From Proteobacteria bacterium ST_bin14 (GTDB lineage Bacteria > Pseudomonadota > Alphaproteobacteria > Sphingomonadales > Sphingomonadaceae), in NCBI GenBank assembly GCA_002083655.1, contig MSXR01000003.1, forward strand, positions 1-64,000: a DNA stretch of 64,000 nt, read 5' to 3'. Position numbers and translations under genes: made by a program. Position 1 is the first letter of the stretch; each line of letters begins with the position of its first letter. Below the pieces are notes generated by a model that did no database searches, was not told the DNA's origin, and saw only the letters and a list, made by a program, of their open reading frames with translations. Of the stretch, positions 46,139-58,955 are shown piece after piece.

Positions 46139-47683
46139 TTATAATGTTGCTTCCAGATATGCCTGGTCGAACCCGTATTGGCGCGCCTTTTCCAGCGTAT
46201 AGGGGCGCAGCCCCATTGACCGGTATTCACCGATGATCTTGCCGTCGGCGCTTTCATCGAGATATTCGAATTTGAACAGCTCCTGCGTGACGATGACGGG
46301 GCCTTCCATGCCGATCACTTCGGTGATGTTGGTGACGCGGCGAGATCCATCGCGCAGGCGCTTCACCTGGATGATCAGGTCGACCGAATCGGCGATCTGG
46401 CGGCTAATGGCTTCCTTGGGCATTTTGATGTCGCCCATCATCACCATGTTTTCCATACGGCCCAGGCATTCGCGCGGAGAGTTGGCGTGGAGCGTACACA
46501 TGGAGCCATCATGGCCGGTGTTCATCGCGGCGAGCAGATCGAAACACTCTGACCCGCGAATTTCGCCCAGGATGATCCGGTCAGGCCGCATACGCAGCGC
46601 GTTCTTTACCAGATCACGAATGCTGATTTCGCCTTGCCCCTCCAGGTTGGGCGGGCGGGTTTCCAGCGGCAGCCAGTGCGGCTGTTGCAGGCGGAGTTCG
46701 GCGGCGTCTTCAATCGTCAGCACGCGCTCGCCGGGATCAATCATTTTGGACAGCGCGTTCAGCATTGTCGTCTTGCCCGAACCCGTACCGCCCGAGATGA
46801 CAACGTTGAACCGGCACGCCCCGGCAATTTTCAGCGCGGTCGCCATTTTAGGGCTCATCGATCCGAACCCGGCCATCATGTCGAGCGTGATCGGGTTGGC
46901 GGAGAATTTACGGATTGAGATCGCCGTACCGCGCAAGCTGAGCGGCGGGACGATTACGTTCACGCGGCTGCCGTCTTTCAGGCGGGCGTCGGCAAGCGGC
47001 GTGGTCTGGTCGACGCGCCGGCCGACCGAGTTGCAGATGCGCTGGGCGATCTGGAACAGATGTTCCTCATCGCGGAACTGGATATTCGCCAGCTCCAGCT
47101 TGCCCTTGCGCTCGATGTAAGTTTGCTCAGGGCCATTGACCATGATGTCCGAAATGTTCGGATCGTTGAGCAGCTCCTCAAGCGGCCCAAGCCCCAACAG
47201 CTCGTCGATCAGCACCTTTTCCAGCGCGAACTGCTCGCGGCGGTTGAGCGTAAGCTTCAGTTCGGCCAGCACTTCGCCGATGATCGGGCGGAATTCCTCG
47301 GCCAGTTCATCCTTGTTCAGCGTCGCCGCCGCTTCAGGATCGACGCGTTCGAGCAGGCGCGGAAGCACCTGTTCCTTGATTTTGTGGATGGATGTTTCAA
47401 ATCCCTCCATCCGCGATTGGCCGGCATCGCCTGATGACGCCTGCCGTTCCTGCAGCCGTGCCATCGCGTCCATCGCGGTGCCGGGCATGTTGCCCGTCAT
47501 TGCCTCTGCGCCACCATCCAGTGGAGGCAGCGGGGCAAGGTCGATCGGTGGAAACTGGTCGCTACCCTGCAAGTCGCCGGGCCGAGCCGGACCACCGCCC
47601 TGCATTGGCCGCGCCACGCCGAAAGCTGGCCGCGCGGGCGTGGTGCCGCTGCCCGTTCCGGGGCGTCGTCCAAATGCGCTCAT
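46139..47683 (-). CDS. cpaF: CpaF/TadA-family secretion ATPase, orphan
   Basis: Hexameric motor ATPase for Flp/Tad pilus assembly or type II/IV-type secretion, 514 aa. A Pro/Gly/Gln-rich first 90 residues precede the N-terminal domain (EQVLPRLLERVDPEAAATLNKDELAEEF), then the ATPase core: Walker A GGTGSGKTT, DEDAxx-like TIEDAAELRLQQPHW, Walker-B-like RPDRIILGEIRGSE and the His box TGHDGSMCTLHAN. The usual companions cpaB, cpaC, cpaE, tadB and tadC are absent here. It is next to the aspartic protease and follows the ATP synthase operon. The ATG at 47683 follows no strong Shine-Dalgarno. Confidence 0.92.
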   Translation of the reverse strand: MSAFGRRPGTGSGTTPARPAFGVARPMQGGGPARPGDLQGSDQFPPIDLAPLPPLDGGAEAMTGNMPGTAMDAMARLQERQASSGDAGQSRMEGFETSIHKIKEQVLPRLLERVDPEAAATLNKDELAEEFRPIIGEVLAELKLTLNRREQFALEKVLIDELLGLGPLEELLNDPNISDIMVNGPEQTYIERKGKLELANIQFRDEEHLFQIAQRICNSVGRRVDQTTPLADARLKDGSRVNVIVPPLSLRGTAISIRKFSANPITLDMMAGFGSMSPKMATALKIAGACRFNVVISGGTGSGKTTMLNALSKMIDPGERVLTIEDAAELRLQQPHWLPLETRPPNLEGQGEISIRDLVKNALRMRPDRIILGEIRGSECFDLLAAMNTGHDGSMCTLHANSPRECLGRMENMVMMGDIKMPKEAISRQIADSVDLIIQVKRLRDGSRRVTNITEVIGMEGPVIVTQELFKFEYLDESADGKIIGEYRSMGLRPYTLEKARQYGFDQAYLEATL

Positions 47684-47798
47684 GATAGGGCAATCTTGCT
47701 GGTCACACCCTATGCGTAACCGCCAAGGTTTGACGTTTCCTTAACCGTGCGGGTTAGGAAATAATTTTGGTTGGAAATTTTGTATGATCGGGTTGGGA

Positions 47799-47824
47799 CC
47801 GCCCCGTTCTCCCTGAACGGGCGG
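47799..47824 (-). terminator. Hairpin downstream of atpC
   Basis: CCGCCCGTTC and GAACGGGGCGG pair with one bulged base around a five-base loop, 30 bases past the atpC stop on the minus strand. No T-run follows, so it is only a candidate terminator for the ATP synthase operon. Confidence 0.45.
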
Positions 47825-47854
47825 CGGCTGGCAAAGTCGTAAGGCCGGCGGTTC

Positions 47855-48106
47855 TCAGCCCGCCTGTTCGGCCAGCACCGTCAGCCCGCGCTCGTTCACT
47901 TCGGCAAAGCCGCCCTTGATGGGTAGCATTTCCGGTTCGCCCTTTTCGGTGCGGTAGATATGGAGCGCACCGTCACGAACGGTCGACATCAACGGCGCAT
48001 GACCGTGCAGCACACCAAAATCGCCCTCGCTGCCGGGGACGACGACCATGTACACGTCCTCCGAACGGACGAGCTTTTCAGGGGTGACGAGTTCGAAGTG
48101 CAGCAT
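47855..48106 (-). CDS. atpC: ATP synthase epsilon subunit, short form
   Basis: Central-stalk subunit of F1, 83 aa. The N-terminal beta-sandwich is complete ([42 protein letters not shown]) and ends at LTVLAEQAG. The C-terminal two-helix domain of about 50 residues, which inhibits ATPase activity in other bacteria (about 135 aa in E. coli), is missing. Short forms are known in alphaproteobacteria, and inhibition there can be provided by other factors. It is the last gene of the operon, separated from atpD by an inverted repeat. Confidence 0.92.
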   Translation of the reverse strand: MLHFELVTPEKLVRSEDVYMVVVPGSEGDFGVLHGHAPLMSTVRDGALHIYRTEKGEPEMLPIKGGFAEVNERGLTVLAEQAG

Positions 48107-48120
48107 TTCTTTCTTCCTTA

Positions 48121-48228
48121 AGCCCCTCCCCTTCAGGGGAGGGGTTGGGGGTGGGGACTCTCAGTCTCACCGAGTCCAAGGCCAGAGGAGAGCCCCCACC
48201 CCAACCCCTCCCCTGAAGGGGAGGGGCT
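48121..48228. repeat. Long inverted repeat between atpD and atpC
   Basis: Arms of about 36 bases, 48121-48156 (AGCCCCTCCCCTTCAGGGGA... ) and 48193-48228, are near-perfect reverse complements, each with its own internal CCCCTCCCCTTCAGGGGAGGGG hairpin-type core. The loop is about 36 bases. It is inside the ATP synthase operon between two cotranscribed genes. The family is the same as at 13418 and 14512. Confidence 0.88.
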
Positions 48229-48237
48229 TGATACGAC

Positions 48238-50299
<2,062 letters not shown>

Positions 50300-50300
<1 letters not shown>

Positions 50301-51175
50301 CACAGGGCCTCGGCACCCGAAATAATTTCGACCAGTTCGGTCGTGATCGCGGCCTGGCGGCTGCGGTTATACTGGATCGTCAGGCGGTTAATCATGTCGC
50401 CTGCGTTGCGCGTTGCATTGTCCATCGCGGTCATGCGGCTGCCCTGTTCGGATGCAGCATTTTCCAGCAAGGCGCCGAAAATCTGGATGGCGATGTTACG
50501 CGGCAACAATTCGGCAAGGATCGATTCCTCGTCGGGCTCATATTCGACAGCGGCAAGGCTGGTCGATTTCGCGATGCTGGTGTCAATCGCCACCGGGATG
50601 ATCTGGCGACCGATGGGCTCCTGCACCAACGCCGATTGAAAACGCGCGTAAAACAGGTGCGCCACGTCAAAATCACCGGCTTCGTACCGGGTGATCACAT
50701 CATCAGCGACGGCGCGGGCATCGGCGAACTTCACCGCCTTGATATGGCCCATTTCGAAATCATGGACGATCTGGCTGGGGTAGAAACGGCGCAACACGCG
50801 GCCCTTTTTGCCCGCAATGTAGAAATTCACGGTCTTGCCGTCTGCCATCAGCTCTTCGGCCTTGCGGCGAGCCGCGCGGACGATGTTCGAGTTGAACGCG
50901 CCTGCAAGGCCGCGCTCGGACGTGGCAACGATGATCAGATGAACCTGATCCTTGCCAGTGCCCGCGAGCAGCTTTGGTGACGATGCGCTGACGGTAACTT
51001 TCGATGCCAGGCTGGCCATTACTGCTTCAAACCGCACGGCATAGGGGCGGCCGGCAACGGCAGCCTCCTGCGCACGGCGCAGCTTTGCCGCAGCGACCAT
51101 CTTCATCGCCTTGGTGATCTTCTGCGTCGACTTCACAGAGCCGATGCGGACCTTGAGGGCCTTAAGACTTGCCAT
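50300..51175 (-). CDS. atpG: ATP synthase F1 gamma subunit
   Basis: Central rotor shaft of F1, 291 aa. N-terminal helix MASLKALKVRIGSVKSTQKITKAMKMVAAAKLRRAQ and the C-terminal helix ARNAGDMINRLTIQYNRSRQAAITTELVEIISGAEAL form the coiled-coil shaft; the central Rossmann-like domain has TSERGLAGAFNSNIVR. Family length is normal. The stop overlaps the next gene's start by one base. Upstream, between atpA and this gene, lie 149 bases filled by G/C-rich hairpins. Confidence 0.96.
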
Positions 51176-51190
51176 CGTACCTTTCTCTCC

Positions 51191-51315
51191 CTCTCCCTTG
51201 AGGGAGAGGATACGCAGACTTGGCGGCCTTGCCGCCTAGTCGGAGTTGGTGAGGGTGAGGTGCCCTATCGGGCAGCGCCGCCCCTCACCCAACCCTCTCC
51301 CCAACGGGGAGAGGG
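51191..51315. repeat. Cluster of inverted repeats between atpA and atpG
   Basis: Several pairings lie in this gap: CTCTCCC/GGGAGAG at 51191-51208, GTTGGTGAGGG (51245 on) with CCCTCACCCAAC (51282-51293), and a perfect 10-bp stem CCCTCTCCCC/GGGGAGAGGG at 51293-51315. Outer arms also pair with each other. This is the common proteobacterial CTCTCCC/GGTGAGGG intergenic repeat, here inside an essential operon. Confidence 0.8.
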
Positions 51316-51324
51316 CTAGATTAA

Positions 51325-52866
<1,542 letters not shown>

Positions 52867-53421
52867 TTAGCCTTTCATCGCGAGCGCGAGAGTATGGAGA
52901 CGGGTCTTGATCGAGCTATCGATCATCTGGCTGCCAATGCGGACGACAAGCCCGCCCAGCAGCGATGGGTCAACCGACAGGTCAACCGAAACTTCACGGC
53001 CAATCCGCTGACGAAGCGATTGCTTCAGCGCGGCGACCTGATCATCAGAAAGGGCGTGGGCCGATGCGACCTCTGCCGTTGTTTCGCCGCGAAAATTGGC
53101 GGCAAGCTGGCGAAATGCGCGGATAATCGCGGGCAGTTGCGCCAAGCGGCGATTGTCGGCCAGCACACCCAGAAACTTGGTGGTCGTCGCATCCAGTTTC
53201 AGCATCTTGGCAACGGCGCCCACCGCCTTTGTGGCGGCACCGCGTGCGATCAACGGGCTGGTGGTCAGCGTTTTAAAGTCGGCTGACTGGTCGAGCGCGG
53301 CGCGCACCGTTGTCAGGCTCGCCTCAACCTTATCGATCACCTTTGCATCACGCGCCAGTTCGAACAACGCAGTTGCATAGCGCCCCGGTAAGCTAGCTTG
53401 AATACCGCCGGAATTCTCCAC
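52867..53421 (-). CDS. atpH: ATP synthase F1 delta subunit
   Basis: Peripheral-stalk link between F1 and Fo, 184 aa, first gene of the operon. It has the N-terminal helical domain (LPGRYATALFELARDAKVIDKVEASL) and the C-terminal domain ending VDPSLLGGLVVRIGSQMIDSSIKTRLHTLALAMKG, a conserved family end. I chose the GTG at 53421 (MENSGGIQASL), with AGGAT upstream; the frame is open to 53481 but the earlier residues are not delta-like. Upstream 278 bases, shared with the divergent chemoreceptor gene, include TTGACC at 53542-53547, a possible -35. The Fo genes are not in the window. Confidence 0.93.
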   Translation of the reverse strand: MENSGGIQASLPGRYATALFELARDAKVIDKVEASLTTVRAALDQSADFKTLTTSPLIARGAATKAVGAVAKMLKLDATTTKFLGVLADNRRLAQLPAIIRAFRQLAANFRGETTAEVASAHALSDDQVAALKQSLRQRIGREVSVDLSVDPSLLGGLVVRIGSQMIDSSIKTRLHTLALAMKG

Positions 53422-53699
53422 GCGATCGACATCCTCATTGGGAACAGAAAAAATTGGCCCCACGCAGAAACAGGGCCGCAAAGGGCCCTTGCTTGGGTTG
53501 CGCGGCTGCTAGCATCGGTATCGCGGTGATGCAAGCGGGGTGGTCAATCAAGTTCACAGGGGTGGATGATGGAGCCGTTGGCGAACCCCGAACGCGCTGA
53601 ATTCTTTTCTTTTTCATCAAACAGTCACATCTGGTTAACCCCGCATTGGGGATTTCAGCCGCATAGATTGCGCGCCTGGCCAATGCTGGGAGCAGCTGG

Positions 53700-55481
53700 A
53701 TGTTACTGATGCGCATGGATTCCTCTTCATTTTTCCGATTATCTCTGGCGGCATGGCTGACCGAATGGTTCAATGGTCAAACCACCAGCATTGGTGTCGC
53801 TTTGCGCCGCGTGTTGGTTGCGTTGCTGGCTATTCAGGGCGTGCTCGCGCTGACGCTGATCATCGGTGCTTTGTCGACCAGCAACGGTATGCGCGTTTTG
53901 GTACGCGAGAAGATCTATCCCATCGCGCAACTTCAACTGGTGACGGACAATTATGCCAAGGCACTGGCCACCGCGCATAAGGTGGTCAGCGGCAATACCT
54001 CGAGCGCCGGGGCGCTTGATGTCATCACTACCGCCCGCCAGGAGATTGCACGCAACTGGAAGCTGTTTCGCGCCCATGATCTTGATCCCCGCCATGCCGC
54101 GATGATCAGCCGGGTTGATGCCGCGCGCGGCAATGCTAACCGGGCGATAGACGGCCTTGATCAGCTGATCCGCGATCGCCAGACTGAAAAGCTCGCTTTC
54201 TTTGTCAGCGGGCCACTGAACGCTGCAATTGATCCGCTCACGGGTGCCAGCGATTCGTTGATTGCGGCGCTGCGCAAGGATGTCGGCGCTGAACAACGCA
54301 CCATGCAAAACCGGTATCTGCGCGCCTATGTTGTCGTGGCCATCGTCACGGTGATGGCTATATTGGTGGGCTGGTGGGGAATGCGAATCGTTTCGCAACG
54401 CATTACGCGCCCGCTTGCGGCTGTTGCGGTGGCCACCCACCATATTACTGATGATAAGCATGATGCCGTCATCCCCGGGTTGGACCGCGATGATGAGATT
54501 GGGGCGATTGCCCGTGCGCTGGCCTTTGCCCGCCAGCGATCGATCGACGCGCGCCGCCTGAGCGAGGAATCGCTGCGGGCCGGCGAAACGCTCCACCGTC
54601 GCGAAGTGAAGGACCATGCGGCCAAAGCAAAACGTGCGGCCGATCTTGATGCGCTGTTTGCGATCTTCGAAGGCCAGGCAGGCGGTGTCGTCGCCGGGCT
54701 GAAATCGGCCGGGCCGCGCCTGCGCGAAACCGCAGCAGCCATGTCAGGCGAGGCGGCGGAGGCTGAGCATCATGCGCTTGCTACTGCTGCGCTGGCTGAA
54801 CAGAGTGCGGCCAGCGCACGCACAATTGCCCAGTCGAGCGCCGCGCTTGCCAGTGCAATCGACAATATCAGCCGCGCCGCCAATGATTCGCGCAGCGGCG
54901 TTGGCACCGTTCGCACCCGCACGCTGGCCGGGCGTGATCATGCCGAATCGCTTGGCGAGCTGGTGAACGAAATCGCGTCAGTGCTTGATTTTATCGCGAT
55001 CATCGCCGGGCAAACCAATCTGCTTGCGCTGAACGCGACGATAGAGGCAGCGCGCGCTGGCCCTGCCGGGCGCGGATTTGCGGTGGTTGCTGAAGAGGTG
55101 AAGGGCCTTGCCCGGCAAACACAATTGGCCGCTGGCAAGATCGAATCGCGCCTTGCCGCTGTGCGGGAAGCAAGCGCCACGGTGCTGTCAACAATCGAAT
55201 CGATTGATTCGTTGGTCGCCGGGCTTGATCAGTCAGCCACCAATGTTGCCGATGCCGTAGAACAGCAGCGCGATATGACGCGGCGCATCGCCAGGGCCAT
55301 TGCCGAAGTGGAAGGTGGCACAGCGGATGCCGCCGCCAGCATGCAAACGCTGCATGGCCGCGCCGAACGCACGCGGGGCACCGCTAGTGATCTGGCCAGC
55401 ACTGCCGATGCGGTTGCGGGCAATGTTGATCGGCTGCGCGGCCACATCAACCAGTTGATCGCCGACGTGCGCGCGGCCTGA
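53700..55481 (+). CDS. Methyl-accepting chemotaxis protein
   Basis: Chemoreceptor of 593 aa. TM1 at about 37-58, a periplasmic helical sensor domain at 60-205, TM2 at about 208-229, HAMP at about 230-282, then a signalling domain whose tip is [47 protein letters not shown]. No C-terminal CheR-binding pentapeptide is seen. GGGAG at 53688 serves the ATG. It is read away from the ATP synthase operon. No che genes are nearby, so it relies on a distant chemotaxis locus. The ligand is unknown. Confidence 0.92.
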   Translation: MLLMRMDSSSFFRLSLAAWLTEWFNGQTTSIGVALRRVLVALLAIQGVLALTLIIGALSTSNGMRVLVREKIYPIAQLQLVTDNYAKALATAHKVVSGNTSSAGALDVITTARQEIARNWKLFRAHDLDPRHAAMISRVDAARGNANRAIDGLDQLIRDRQTEKLAFFVSGPLNAAIDPLTGASDSLIAALRKDVGAEQRTMQNRYLRAYVVVAIVTVMAILVGWWGMRIVSQRITRPLAAVAVATHHITDDKHDAVIPGLDRDDEIGAIARALAFARQRSIDARRLSEESLRAGETLHRREVKDHAAKAKRAADLDALFAIFEGQAGGVVAGLKSAGPRLRETAAAMSGEAAEAEHHALATAALAEQSAASARTIAQSSAALASAIDNISRAANDSRSGVGTVRTRTLAGRDHAESLGELVNEIASVLDFIAIIAGQTNLLALNATIEAARAGPAGRGFAVVAEEVKGLARQTQLAAGKIESRLAAVREASATVLSTIESIDSLVAGLDQSATNVADAVEQQRDMTRRIARAIAEVEGGTADAAASMQTLHGRAERTRGTASDLASTADAVAGNVDRLRGHINQLIADVRAA

Positions 55482-55551
55482 TTGGCCTGACCCGGCTTCC
55501 ACTGTCCGTTGCTGCCGTTAAAAGGGCGGGGCAAGCAACGCGGGGGAGAAG

Positions 55552-56235
55552 ATGATGGCGGACGGCACGATGACGCGGATGATGATGGCCGATGGGGTGG
55601 AGGTTGCCGTCTATCACGTCGCGCCAAGCGGCGCGCGGCGCGGTGGGCTGGTGCTGGTGCAGGAAATTTTCGGCGTTACCGATCACATCCGCGATCTGTG
55701 CGATGAATATGCACAGGACGGTTATGAGGTTCTTTCACCAGCCCTTTTCGACCGTGAACACCCCGGTTTTGAGGCTGACTATACCGGAGAGGATTTCGCC
55801 CGCGCGGTGCAACTCGCGCGCGAACTCCACCCGTTCGACCAGAGCCTTGCCGATGTGCAGACCTGTATCGATGCGCTCTCCCCCAAAGGCCCGGTATTCG
55901 TTGTTGGCTATTGCTATGGCGGCTCCATCGCATGGTTCGCCGCAACCCGGATGCACGGCGTTACCGCGGCATCGGGCTATTATGGCAGCTTGATACCAGG
56001 CGCCGTGGCTGAGGAACCCAAAGTGCCGGTGGTCCTGCACTTCGGCCGGTTCGATAGCGGCATCCCCATGGAAGGCGTCGACAAGCTAACCGCCCGCGAT
56101 TGGCCCAACGCCACTGTCCATGTGTACGAAGCCGGGCACGGCTTCAATTCAGACCGCCGCAAGGATTACCACGAACCCAGCGCTGACCTGGCCCGCGAGC
56201 GCACGCTGGAATGGTTCGAGGCGCATGGGGGGTAG
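55552..56235 (+). CDS. Dienelactone hydrolase family protein
   Basis: Alpha/beta hydrolase of 227 aa. The nucleophile is Cys in GYCYGG at about 121-126, the DLH form, with VLHFGRFDSGIP (Asp) and EAGHGFNSDRR (His) completing the triad. The first part QEIFGVTDHIRDLCDEYAQDGYEVLSPALFDRE is typical. GGGGGAGAAG precedes two adjacent ATGs, so the start may be 55552 or 55555. No aromatic-degradation genes are nearby, so classical dienelactone chemistry is not implied. Confidence 0.9.
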   Translation: MMADGTMTRMMMADGVEVAVYHVAPSGARRGGLVLVQEIFGVTDHIRDLCDEYAQDGYEVLSPALFDREHPGFEADYTGEDFARAVQLARELHPFDQSLADVQTCIDALSPKGPVFVVGYCYGGSIAWFAATRMHGVTAASGYYGSLIPGAVAEEPKVPVVLHFGRFDSGIPMEGVDKLTARDWPNATVHVYEAGHGFNSDRRKDYHEPSADLARERTLEWFEAHGG

Positions 56236-56307
56236 GCGCCTGCGGTTGCGGGTTTTGATCGCAACGCGCGGGATGTGACGCGTCGTCACACCTGCTAATT
56301 CGGTTGC

Positions 56308-57345
56308 ATGAGCACAACAGACACCATCAACGCAGACGCCGCCTGGGCCGCCTTCATCGCACGTGACCGGCATAGCGACGGGCGGTTTGTCGGCGCGGTG
56401 AAGACCACCGGCATTTACTGTAAGCCAAGCTGCCCGGCGCGGCACCCAAAGCGGGAGAATGTTGTGTTCTACCGCGATCCGGCTGAGGCACTCGCCGCCG
56501 GATATCGCGCCTGCCTTCGATGCAAGCCCGATGAGGTGGGGCGCGACCGGGTTGCCGTTGCCCGTGCTGTTGCGCTGATCGAGGCGGCTGAGACGCCGCT
56601 CGGCTTTACCGAATTGGCAGCAGAGGTTGGCTATGCCCCCCATCATTTCCACCGGTTGTTCAAACGCGCCACGGGCGTGACGCCCGCCGCCTATGCGCGC
56701 GGGCTGCGGGCACAGGCGGCGGCTCACGCGCTGACAAACGAAGCGACCGTTACCGGGGCGATTTATGAGGCCGGCTATTCCGCCCCCAGCCGCTTTTATG
56801 AAGGCGTCGGCAAGCGGTTGGGGATGACGCCCAGCGCCTGGAAGCGCGGCGGGGCGGGGGCCACGATCCGCTGGGTGCTGGCGGAAACCAGCCTAGGGAC
56901 ATTGCTGGTCGCGGCGACCGATAAGGGGTTGTGCCGGGTATCGTTTGATGAGGGGGAGGCGGCGCTGCGGGTGCGTTTTCCGCATGCAGAAATTGTGCCC
57001 GGTGGCGCGGCGCTGGCTGATCTGGCCGCGCAAGTGGTGGCAAGCGTTGAATCGCCCGACCGCGATCTTGATTTGCCGCTCGATGTGCAGGGTACGGCGT
57101 TTCAGGAAGCGATCTGGCAAGCCTTGCGGCAAATTCCGCCGGGCGAAACGCGCACCTATACCGAGCTTGCGACCGTCGCGGGCAATCCGCGGGCGGTGCG
57201 GGCTGCGGGCACTGCCTGCGGGGCGAATCATCTGGCCGTCGTCATCCCCTGCCACCGCGCCCAGCGCAGCGATGGCACCATGGGCGGCTATGCATATGGC
57301 GTGGACCGCAAAATCATCCTCAGGAACCGCGAAGGAGTGGAATAA
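56308..57345 (+). CDS. ada: Ada: methylphosphotriester-DNA methyltransferase, AraC regulator and O6-methylguanine-DNA methyltransferase
   Basis: Three-module DNA-alkylation repair and response protein of 345 aa. The N-terminal zinc domain has Cys38, Cys42, Cys69 and Cys72 (GIYCKPSC, CLRC), spaced exactly as in E. coli Ada. A helix-turn-helix of AraC type follows (GFTELAAEVGYAPHHFHRLFKRATGVTPAAYAR). The C-terminal methyltransferase has the acceptor Cys315 in VIPCHRAQR. It acts in the cytosol, repairing methylated DNA and, when self-methylated, activating its own regulon. Its TAA shares a base with the start of the DUF1203 gene (TAATG). Confidence 0.95.
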   Translation: MSTTDTINADAAWAAFIARDRHSDGRFVGAVKTTGIYCKPSCPARHPKRENVVFYRDPAEALAAGYRACLRCKPDEVGRDRVAVARAVALIEAAETPLGFTELAAEVGYAPHHFHRLFKRATGVTPAAYARGLRAQAAAHALTNEATVTGAIYEAGYSAPSRFYEGVGKRLGMTPSAWKRGGAGATIRWVLAETSLGTLLVAATDKGLCRVSFDEGEAALRVRFPHAEIVPGGAALADLAAQVVASVESPDRDLDLPLDVQGTAFQEAIWQALRQIPPGETRTYTELATVAGNPRAVRAAGTACGANHLAVVIPCHRAQRSDGTMGGYAYGVDRKIILRNREGVE

Positions 57346-57821
57346 TGCCCTATCAGATCGAAGGTTTGCCGGTGGAACGCTTTGCCGGCCTGTTCGGCGC
57401 AGATACGGCAGCGCTGGCGGCGCAGGGTGTTGTTCGCGTTACCGCGCAGCACAAGCCGGGCTATCCCTGCCGCATCACGCTGGAGGATGCCGAGCCGGGC
57501 GAGACGCTGTTGCTGGTGAATTACGAGGATCATCCCGTCGCTACGCCGTATCGCAACCGGTATGCGATTTACGTGCGCGAAGCGGCGCTCGCGCCCGCAA
57601 AACTGGTTGATACGCTGCCTGCGATATTTGAAAACCGCCCGATTGCGCTGCGCGCATTTGATGCCAACGGCATGTTGCAAAACGCGGCGCTGGCCCTTGC
57701 GGGGGATGTTGATGCGCAGATCAAACGGCTGTTTGCCGATCCCGCAATTGCCTATCTGCAGGCGCATAATGCCGCCCATGGTTGCTTTGCGGCGCGCATT
57801 GATCGCGCGGCGGCTGATTAG
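57345..57821 (+). CDS. DUF1203 protein
   Basis: Protein of 158 aa overlapping the ada stop by one base, so likely co-translated with it. The family marks are PGYPCRITLEDAEPGETLLLVNYEDH near residue 40 and YRNRYAIYVREAA. Cytosolic, no membrane segment. DUF1203 function is unknown; coupling to ada suggests a role around alkylation stress, by position only. Confidence 0.85.
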   Translation: MPYQIEGLPVERFAGLFGADTAALAAQGVVRVTAQHKPGYPCRITLEDAEPGETLLLVNYEDHPVATPYRNRYAIYVREAALAPAKLVDTLPAIFENRPIALRAFDANGMLQNAALALAGDVDAQIKRLFADPAIAYLQAHNAAHGCFAARIDRAAAD

Positions 57822-57904
57822 GGTCACTCGCCCGCAAATGTCGGCCCATCCTTGTAAGGCCCGCTGCGGCAGCTAAGGATAGCGGCTGCACTAGGGGAAC
57901 CACT

Positions 57905-58777
57905 ATGGACGACATCGCCACCAAGCCGCGCGGCAAAAGCCTTGTGTGGCGGATCATCCATTTCCCCCCGATGACGCTGGTTGTCGCCTTTGGCGTGATG
58001 GCGGGGGCCAGCGTGATTGCCACCGGGCTTGCCGCCGCGGTGGGCGCGCGAAGCAATGGCCAATGGGCAATCATTGGCGGGTCGATCGTCGCGGCGGTGT
58101 TCATGCTGGCCTATATCGGCTTTGGCCGGTTGGTCGAACACCGACAGCTAAGCGATGTGTCGCTAAAGGGCGCCCTGGTTGAACTGCTGGCGGGCTTGGC
58201 AATCGGCGCGCTGCTGTTTTCGTTGGTGGTCGCGGTGATCGCGTTGCTCGGCGGGTATCAGGTGGTCGGCACGCGGCCTGCCAGCGTCCTTTACCCGATT
58301 ATCGGGCTGTCAATCGTGTCAGGCGTGACAGAGGAAATCATGCTGCGCGGGCTGTTTTTCCGCATCATCGAAAACTGGTTGGGCAGTTGGGTGGCGCTGG
58401 CGCTGTCAGCTGCCCTGTTTGGCGCGCTGCACCTCGGCAATCCCAACGCGACCCTGGTGGCGGGCGGTGCGATTGCGATCGAAGCGGGCGTGATGCTGGC
58501 GGCGATTTATATGGTCACCCGGCGGCTATGGGCGGCGATTGGGCTGCATGCGGCGTGGAATTTTACCCAGGGCGGCGTGTTCGGCATTCCGGTTTCGGGT
58601 TTTGATGTGCAAGGGCTGCTGGTGCCGCGTATTACTGGCCCTGAGCTGCTGACCGGCGGCGATTTTGGTGCCGAAGCATCGCTGCCCGCCATGTTGATCT
58701 GCACCGCCTTCGGCATTGCGCTGTTGGTGATTGCCGCCCGCCGGGGGCGAGTGATTCAGCCTTATTGGCGGCGATAG
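57905..58777 (+). CDS. CPBP-family intramembrane metalloprotease
   Basis: Multi-pass membrane protein of 290 aa. The CPBP (Abi/CAAX-type) motifs are SGVTEEIMLRGLFFR (EExxxR) at about 141-151, FGALHLGNPN and LHAAWNF, which carry the catalytic Glu and His residues. About seven hydrophobic segments are seen. Substrates in bacteria are mostly unknown; links to lipid processing, peptide maturation or defence against bacteriocins are reported for relatives. It starts 83 bases after the DUF1203 gene. Confidence 0.88.
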   Translation: MDDIATKPRGKSLVWRIIHFPPMTLVVAFGVMAGASVIATGLAAAVGARSNGQWAIIGGSIVAAVFMLAYIGFGRLVEHRQLSDVSLKGALVELLAGLAIGALLFSLVVAVIALLGGYQVVGTRPASVLYPIIGLSIVSGVTEEIMLRGLFFRIIENWLGSWVALALSAALFGALHLGNPNATLVAGGAIAIEAGVMLAAIYMVTRRLWAAIGLHAAWNFTQGGVFGIPVSGFDVQGLLVPRITGPELLTGGDFGAEASLPAMLICTAFGIALLVIAARRGRVIQPYWRR

Positions 58778-58897
58778 CGGCGCGACTGCCGCCAATTTAC
58801 CGTTCGCCCTAAGTGCAGGTGCAAGGGACGTCTGCTGCGTGCATCGTAAACGAGGGCTTCGATCTCGCAGCCCCGAACAGGCGTGCTGCATCATGGG

Positions 58898-58916
58898 CCC
58901 TGACACAAGTTCAGGG
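58898..58916. repeat. Small hairpin between convergent genes
   Basis: CCCTGA (58898-58903) pairs with TCAGGG (58911-58916) over a seven-base loop. It is weak, lies between the CPBP and S1C protease genes and resembles a common CCCTGAACTTG-type intergenic repeat. Otherwise the 178-base gap shows nothing. Confidence 0.4.
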
Positions 58917-58955
58917 TAATGCCGCGCTTTTGAAACCGATTACCGTTCCATCAAA

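Noticed and set aside
52867..53286. Plus-strand frame antisense to atpH, and a similar frame at 51949-52830 over atpA
   Set aside because: Both are shadows of conserved ATP synthase genes with no motifs of their own.
53517..53547. TTGACC / GATACC as the atp operon promoter
   Set aside because: The spacing is 19 and the -10 match is poor; only worth a mention with atpH.
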